Below, one piece after another: positions 12,001 to 21,000 of a stretch of 24,540 nt of DNA. Source of the stretch: Botryllus schlosseri (taxonomy: Eukaryota > Chordata > Ascidiacea > Stolidobranchia > Styelidae); assembly GCA_000444245.1 (NCBI GenBank), contig ATSW01100134.1:1-24540 (forward strand), read 5' to 3'. The notes beneath the pieces are model-generated. The model worked only from the letters and a program-made list of their open reading frames with translations, was not told where the DNA came from and made no database searches. How positions within the stretch are numbered: the stretch's first letter is position 1; each line of letters opens with the position of its first letter. The translations under genes were made by a program, and so were the position numbers.

Positions 12001-15000
12001 TCAGAATCGAATTATTAAGACATTTTATTTTGCCGAGCCATACCCACAACCGATAGCTAAAGTCGATAAATCCTAGTGATTCAGCTAACTTACTTTGCGC
12101 GGCCGTAAGTATTTTGGTTCTGTGAACGCCGTTGTCTATTCCGCAGTCGAGACGAAGATGGTCGTCGGTAAGTTTAGGCAAAAACGACATATCCACGCCG
12201 ACTTGAAGCAGACGAAACGTGTATTGTGCAAATTTCGGCTCAACATTCCGCAGCCAATCAGCGATTCCAGACGAATCGAGCGACCGATAATCTGCACCGG
12301 CGCGAAGATGGTTGAGGTCGCGAAGAAATCTAAAAAAGAAATTCATATCGCAATTGAACAAGGTGTCCAATTCCTAGATTATGTTATAAAATATATGTAG
12401 ACTTTGTTGCTTAGTGCTCACATCCGTATTTTAATGCAATACCAATTACAAAAGGAATACACCAGGCTCTCGAATGGAATGCTAAATAACACTAGTCAAC
12501 TAAATATCTAGGAGTAGCCTATTCTCTGGGGTTTTTAAGATTACGACTATTACATTAGCGTATAGCTTTTTGACTTCTATACAGCACATAAATAGATAAT
12601 TGACTACATGAAGAACCCTCATATGGTCCTCTGTTATTCAATCAATCCAAACTGCGCCTGATGATAATTGTTTAGTAAAAGAGCAGTCTGTCAAGCAAAA
12701 AATTGTACTTTTTCACAAAGGAATAATATCTCTTGTAGGCCTACCCATGGGTTACCCACTCTTACTTTGTCTGTCAAAAATATGTGTTGACCAGTGTTAT
12801 GAATGATGTTAATTCAATGTTTTGAATCGCTTCATTTGGCTGCCTATTGCATTGAATGGGCTTGAGTTACAACATATTACGAAATAACCACTAGGTTTCA
12901 ACTTGCGAGAAGGTAATCGTGAACTTGCAACAGGGTACGTAACTCAATTTTCCCAGACACACATGCGCGTGCTTACACCGCCCTTCAGCCTTTATCAAAG
13001 AGGAGGAAAGAAACCGCACCACAACAGCTGTTGCCACTAAGCTTATCGGCAGTCAAACGCACATTGCGGCGGTAAGATAAGACTATCTAATCGCTGCAAG
13101 TCCGCATAGATATCCCTACCAAATCTTCGAGAAATCATGCGGTAACTTGTCGCAATGAACAATAGATATAATGACCTTTGCGACGAAATTAAATTTGCTC
13201 CGAGTGAATCTCATGATTATCATCTGGGGTGTATGTTTCAAATTTGATACTTTTTGATTATGGTGTAAGCTATTGAGATTAGATCACAGTATGTACTATG
13301 TACACAGCTAGATATTATTGTACTGATGACGTATTAAATTATCAAATCAATATGATTGGATTTCCATCTTGACAATGGTATCGAAAATTTTGAGTTCTTA
13401 TCGAAAACTGATGTGTAGTGGAATCAGCATTGTAGGCCATGCATTGTGTGACAATAAATCAGTGCAAAAGTAAATTGCTGTAATGCACAATAGCCATATT
13501 TGCCTACATAACTTTTCCTTTATTATTCAAATTTTCAAGCCTGTGATGTCATGTTTAGTGATATCACGATTTCTGATATAGGCTACAAAGTTTTTTTTCA
13601 CAAGATACTTCACCAGTTGCTGATGATTACTCATGTCGTGTGTCAGCCAAACGTGTTCAGGTTTATTTCAATATGAAAGTTCAACTCCCGACAAAACTGT
13701 CCTCACAGATCTACTGCAGAAGGTCAACTCTTGAAAGAGCATCACCCAATGAACCTTTAACTTATAACGTTTACAAACAAAGTCAAAAATTACAATGTAG
13801 TTTGATTATTTGTCAATGATACAGAGCATGATAATAAATTACGAATGAAGGCATTATAACTTGTGCTAAATTTAAAATCACATCACAGCATCTCGGTAAT
13901 GTTTACTATGAAAATTCCACACTTTAAGAAGTACTTCACAAGGGACTCGGTGAGCCAAAGTAGTAGACTGCACTTATCTCTGGAAAGTACTTAGACTCGT
14001 GCAAACTCAATAGAACACATTCCAAACTATAGTATAAAGCTTATGCTGCTCTCTGACACCATCTAACAGAGCTAGTAATTGAAAGCGACGGCCATCTAGA
14101 TGGCAGCCATGCGTCATCATGGTAAGCCGACTGCAAAGTGGTTATTATTAAACTCTGATCTCGGGATTTGAAATGCACAAAACTCTTGGAAATGTTCAGA
14201 GAATCTTCAGAAAAAGGACTGAATCAAACGTGGATTCTAATGTCCAGCCTGGAACAGTGAAGTTTCAACTTTTTACCTTTGTACTTGAAAAGTTACCAAT
14301 TGGTTTACCTTTATCGAATTTCTGCACTAAAATCAATGTTCCATTGCACATTTCACTGCAGAAAAATAACCCTACCGACTGATAAAAGCGCAGCCAACGT
14401 CCTATCTAGGCTACTCAGCGACACACCTTTTTCGGTGTAAATTATTCGTCATCTCCAAGTCGTGCTTGAGGTCGTTCTCAGTAAGTAGCAACAGCATTTC
14501 GCCGTCTACCGTCGAGGCCCGGAAGGGAGCGTTAAAACTCCGGAAACCGGCAATAGCCAGCCAGGACTGCACGTCTTCGATATCCCAAGTATGAATCTGG
14601 AAACAACGTTTGGTTATTGTAACCAAAAGAGTACTATCCCCATTTTTAGTAGTAGCCTAAGTATCATTTTCAGAGGTGGTCAGTAACGAATTACTTGTAC
14701 TGCTCACTGAAGTGGTCATGTGTTTGGACTACTCCCACTTCTACGTACCAATTTTTAGGCAAAACATTTTACGATGATGATTTTGTAAAGTGAAAGAGTA
14801 CAGTGATTGAGCAGCTGCATACTATAGAGCAGTGGTTCTCAACCTTTTTTTAGACACGCCCCCCTTTATGATAGTGAAAAATTTCGCGCCCCCCTTATCG
14901 TCATATTACAAATTCCAACCGGGATGCTAGCAACCCCAACAGATTGTTTGGTGGCACAGAAGGTTATTATGACTGTTGATGGAAGAATTAAAAAATATTA

Positions 15001-18000
15001 AATTAGGTCTAGATACAGAGAAACACGCGTGAATTGGAGGTAAATCACGAGGACCGCGAAAAAAATCTTCAGTTGACCGCTTCTTCGTGCCCCCCTTCGG
15101 ATGCTTTCATGCCCCCTAAGGGGGGCGCGCCCCCCAGGTTGAGAACCACTGCTATAGAGGGCCTACGAAGCAGTAGCGGTCAGAATCAAAATACTTCTCA
15201 ATTTAGATGTAGGCCAACTCGAGCAGATGTCTATTTGCACCACTTTGCATCTTCCAATCCATTCCATAAATTTTTGGTAACATGCTGCTACATCTTTGAA
15301 CTTAACAACGCCCGCCCAGCTCATGCCTAATGCATTAACTAGATCTTCGGACTATGTAATGTGCATTTTGTTTTCCACGACTGTGACAGATTGGTAAACG
15401 TCTCGGCAAGTGCGGCACCTTCACAAATCCACATGCCAGAAATAGATCCAATAATTACCATATACCTGACAAAACTTTAATGGATCAGGTGATATTTGGC
15501 GTGTCATGTAATGGATTTGAGTGCCGGAGGTTTTCAAATGTTGAATTTGTATTATTATGACCAAAAAATCATTCTACTACCATGGTAAGCAAACTCAAGC
15601 TATTCGAATACTACGAAAATGTAATTTACCATGTTATTGAAGGTTAGCGGATGTTAATCTGGAAGAAAAATAGCCACTACCTCAAATTCTCGACGTAAAT
15701 TGAGTTGAAAGTCTTACATTGAATTGGAATCCTTTCAGAATTACCATCGTGATTTTACACGGAAATTGGGATAATCCTTAGGATAAGAAATATGAATTCT
15801 TCCCGTTCAGTGTGGATTATTTCGGATTTAAAATTTAGCCTAAACATTAATGACTCAACACCAAAAAAGCTGTTAGCAAGAGGCTACTTATAGTTGAACT
15901 AAAAGATTTAGCAAATTGCGATTATTTCCACAACATAACCAGGAAGTATTACAATCGCAAATTTCGAGACTTGAAAAATCCACAACCATCCCAAACGACA
16001 TCAATTCAACCGCTACCTGATTGCGTGATTAACCTCAGGCAATTTGCGATGCTGACATGACACAACACACATCTGCGGTTTTCTTTCAACGCACACAGTT
16101 ATGCGTAAATAAGATTAGCCGGATCAAGCCCACCTGAGGACTGAGTCTTCTCGGTACGTCTTCGCCGATGATTTTCAAGCATCTCGTGGCTAAGATGCGG
16201 GCTACAGTGCTTCTGGACGTTGCGATCACTCTTTTCAACGGTACGATCGAGCATACCTCGGAAAATATCTAAAAATTCGCGAGACTTAGTATTGAAGTGC
16301 TGGAATTCACGTATTCTAGCAGTGGGAAATGATGTTATGAAACTTGACATCAATTCAGACATGTCATAATCCAATTTTTAATGACGACAGTGTAATTTTA
16401 CATCGCACTAATGATAAAGACAATTAAGATACAATCAAAATTGAGTTACTCACAATAGTATCAGGCACTTCTTGTGTACAGTACTTGAATAGGCCCACAG
16501 GTGATGTTATGTTTCAATTAAGCTTGGCAACAAACAAGACTGGTTAGTGTTAGTGAGATATCCTTGGAATACTGATAGCAGAAAGTGATACGTAATAGTT
16601 TAGGTATGCCCTTGTATGCTATAGACAAGTGAATACATGGCATTTGACCATTGTAGATGGGTAGGCCTGGAAGAAGCCTAGGTGTAGAAGGAAGTTAATC
16701 ATATAAATCTAAACTGGCCCATAATCTTTATAAAATCATAGAGTACCATACCCAAAGCACCGCTCCCAACACCAACACCAGTGACATATCACACTGAGCA
16801 GGTATCAGTACACAGTGAAAACACCTCACCAACATATCACCGCTTTGATGAATGAAAATGTGGTATAAAAGTGGTAAAAACCACGCAAGATACACATTTT
16901 CAAAAGAAATTTGTTCCATGTCAAATGTCGTTGGCTAAGCTTTAGTGTTGAATCGAATCGGCTAATCTCATTCGCTGATTAAATTTCCGATACCTCGGCC
17001 AAGAGCAGCCTATGCTATTGGTTGCAGCGACTTTAACATGCAGGAAGCTGTTGCAATTAATTGGTTAAGATTCATCCATGGTCAAACCTACTAGGTTGTA
17101 GTACAAGTTAACCAATACGATGAGTTGTCTACCTATGGCGCAGACATTGAATGTTGACAATATATGTATTATTAGATTAGGTAGCTTAAGGCCGAAAGGA
17201 GTAAGTCTAAAAGATATTTTAAGGTGTTACATTGACATTACGACATGACTATACAACCCATCACTCGTGTGTTTTTATCTTGTGCCAAATAATAACATTA
17301 TTGCAATGATAATGCTGTTGAGCATTTCTTGTTGGTCAATAATTTACTGGAATAATGATGTCTTGATATAACGTACTGACGGATCAGTATACCTACAACA
17401 GCAGTTTGAACCAATCGTCCAATGACACTTCCACTTTCTCTCAGGCGCGTATCCAGAGCGCGAAAAGGGGGGGGGGTTTGCGTCACGAAATTGGCTATTA
17501 TGACGTCATGATTACAATTACTCGTCTCCACGCCATGGCGAATATTTACGATATATTATAGTTTAATATTAAAAAGATATTTGCGGTGAGTAGGAGATGT
17601 ACGAATACGATAGACATTGCCTGAAAATCGCGTTTCTTTTACGGTATGATTGAAAGAAATTCGTAATTGCTCACATTTAGTCATGAGCCGGCAAACGCCG
17701 CCCGTCTTCAAGCGCCTAGTTCCGGCCAGAGATGCGCGATTTTGTTGGGTTTTGACGATATTATGCGCACGGTCGGTAGTATCGCAGCGGACGAACAAGC
17801 GCGGAATAACGCGGTAGCATAAACGAGGGCGATCGCAATCGCCACAGAGAGGCGTGGTGTGAACAGTGTACGTCGTACACGAATGTGTGCTTTTCGATGG
17901 CTTTACTAGCCGTACGGCTGAGCGTGTAGTACGCGCGGAGGTAATTAGACCTTAATTGCAAGCACGCAAGTCAATTAATACAGAGTACACGCTGGGATAA

Positions 18001-21000
18001 CAACTTGATCGACAGAGAAACTTGTCAGCTGATATAATTAGGTTAACTTTACTACTAGGCCTACTCAATTCTCCCGTTCAGCTACAACACAGGCCTGTAT
18101 TTGGTCGACAGCAAGCCACCTAACAATCGGGAACGTGGATTGCTAGGCTTGTATTTTGAAATGTGAATGTCAATCGTAGGCCATTTCTCGCCAATAATCG
18201 CGAAGACAATGTGGATTTGAGAACAGCATTGTCGTACTGGTGCCGCCGTGTCTGCGTCTCGCTGATCGATCAAGACGCCATGCAATTCTTATTTAGGATT
18301 TCACGGCGATCAGGTGCAGTGAATTCGAGGGCGATGTTGATTGCCGACAACTTTGTCTTTGCAATTACGTATCACGTCGGCCAATTAGATTAGATTTTCC
18401 TAAAACGCGTCTCTCGTTTTACCAAGGCGATCGAGAGAAATCGAGGGAAGAAAGTTGAGAACGTCAGCAACTGCCACAGCTGAAATGAAACTGAACAAGC
18501 GCAGAATTCGTATGGAATTAGCGAAATATAATGACCTATTTTATCCTTTCGACTAATTCGGCGCACGATTCCAATATTTGGTAGGGGTTTTAGTCCCCTT
18601 AAATAACATTAAGACGCCATATTCGCCTTCTCATACGTAAAACGAATATGTTAAACTAATAAATTGCAAATATTAGAGGCTATATTTTACATCAATTTTT
18701 AGGATTTTGAAAAGGGGGGGTTCCGACCCCCTAACCCCCCCCCTGGATACGCCACTGCTTTCTCTGTATCAAGAACTTGCACAACCAGACTAGACAGTAA
18801 GGTGAACCCTTGGCATCACGGATCAACAGTAATAGAACTTAACCTAGAAATGACTCAACCGGTAAAATGACTGATTTTTCCATCGACCCCAAACTGTTCA
18901 AATGTACCTTAGCAAAAGTTACTTGGCCAAACAAACAAATGGGGAAGGAGGTATCCTACTGTAAATTAAGAGAACTGGCAATTAGGATCAAATTACATAT
19001 TATCCTGACTGGTAGGACGCAGTGGAGTTAGGAGTTGCAACATCACAATGAAAATATTTTTACAATCATGTTGCGTTCATCATTGGTTGTGTTTGGTTAG
19101 GTATAGTAGCCTACTACAAATTACTGCTTTTGAGAAGAAAAATAGATTATCGAGATATGAAATGAAGCTATGGTCCAGGTATTCGAAGTAAATGTCAAGA
19201 TAAATTTGGAAAACTTTTTAAGACGAAGGATACTCCCATATTATTGGTTCATTTGAAATCAAAATTATTTACTTGTAATATGATAAAGAAAATATGGAAC
19301 CAAGTTGATGCCTTGTTGCAAGTGTGCCACAGAATAGTGTACAGCCCCCACCTAAACAAGTACCAGTACAGAGCATCGGAACTTTTCGTATCATTTATAT
19401 AGATTCAAGTTGACCCACAACAAATATTATAAATCAACGATATAGTTTGTATATGTTAGCAGACCTTCCAGCATATTCGGACCACCTAAATGCATGCATA
19501 AAGACTTGATTGAACGAGCACTTCATTAATTGGGCGTGTGAAGTCATTAATAATGCGGCGTTATCCCAGGTAATTGACTGAATCAGAGTTTAGTGACTTT
19601 TATAACTCTGGAAATGAAATCCAAGAAATGGATTGCATTGCCATATTAAAAGTATTTCTGTAGGAGTGCAAGACGCATGAGAAAGAGGCATTCCCAAACC
19701 AAACCAAGCAATCACTCAAATATGCCTAGAGACAAACCATGAATCTTGTGATGTCCTGAAAATACCGAAAGCAAAGTAAAATAAAGTTGTTAGAGTTAAA
19801 CAGATAAGCAAAGATAGGACTAGGAAGTCAACTGGATCTATGAAGAAATATGATGGTAATTGAGGTCGTAAATCTGCATTTTGGCCAACTATATAGAGCA
19901 ATCATCATTGGTACCCATTCCACGAGCTGCTATGTAAATAAAATCAGATTACAAGTCTCAATAGCAGCACATATTGAAATTGACCATGAAACTCAGGTAC
20001 AGCTAATAGAGAGACTCACTAGTGAAACGTGAATCATTATTTGCCTGGAATCAAAGGCGTAGCTAGGCAAACATCACATTCCTGTGCTTCCATGCTGGAA
20101 TACCATTTATGTCCACAGGTAATTTCTTCTCTTGCATAGAGACAATTAGACACAACATATCTATGTTGTAAAAAATACCGTAGGCCTATAGAAAATTTTA
20201 GGAAATTCCATTCTAAAGAAAATCACTTCAAAAAAAGAATTGGGCCTGCCAATGAAATGCAAGATATCATGCTTGTAGTTAGCCAATAGACCAATCTACT
20301 TGAATCGCATATGTGCTTATTACACAACATTGGCATTCCAAGGGTGCTGTTAAATTATTTAACAGGTCCGATGAGCGTTTGTAAAACATCCGTATGACAA
20401 ATTGGGAGGTGCTGAATATTTGATTACTATCATATTTGTTTTATAGGCTGAGAAACACACACGATATAATGCAATAAACTTTGGGGGCAAATTAAAAAGC
20501 CAACTATACAGGTTCTTTGAAAAGGATATACAAGATAGCATGACTGCTTATTGAACTTCCCGGAGAAATACTTTTGAATTCCTTCACACCAGCAACATTT
20601 CGGACTCATATTCTATTTCTATTCCTATTCCTACCATTTTCACTTCAAGGTGCTGAAATTATTCAACAACCTATGCGGAGAAGGAGTTGCCGAGATACAG
20701 TGCAACATTTTGCAAAACCTTTTGACTAATGAGTCAAATCGAAGTAACCACTATACATTTGAAATCCAACCTTTAGATTTGAATAGCTTTGTTGAGTGAG
20801 GACTCCCATCAAACGAAATCATTTAGTGGCCATAGTTTATGGAACATCACCTTTGTGGATTGCCATTAGATCTACATTACAAGTAGAAGGAACAGACCGC
20901 TGACAGCATGGAGGTTTGTAAGGCAGGAAGACCGTATCTCAAGGATCATCGATATGGAGAATCAATGCCGGCTTCATCTTTTAATGGATCTTTTCAGAAT

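Noticed and set aside
11987-12370. Longer open frame around SAM2 as the exon limits
   Set aside because: The extra residues on both sides come from intron. The splice sites at 12329 and 12094 fit phase and homology.
16099-16374. 91-codon open frame on the minus strand as a separate gene
   Set aside because: It covers the ARM exon 16134-16268 in another frame. The SARM1 frame between clean splice sites explains the bases.
20045-20062. GGCGTAGCTAGG as the end of another hAT element
   Set aside because: No opposite end or target duplication found within reach.
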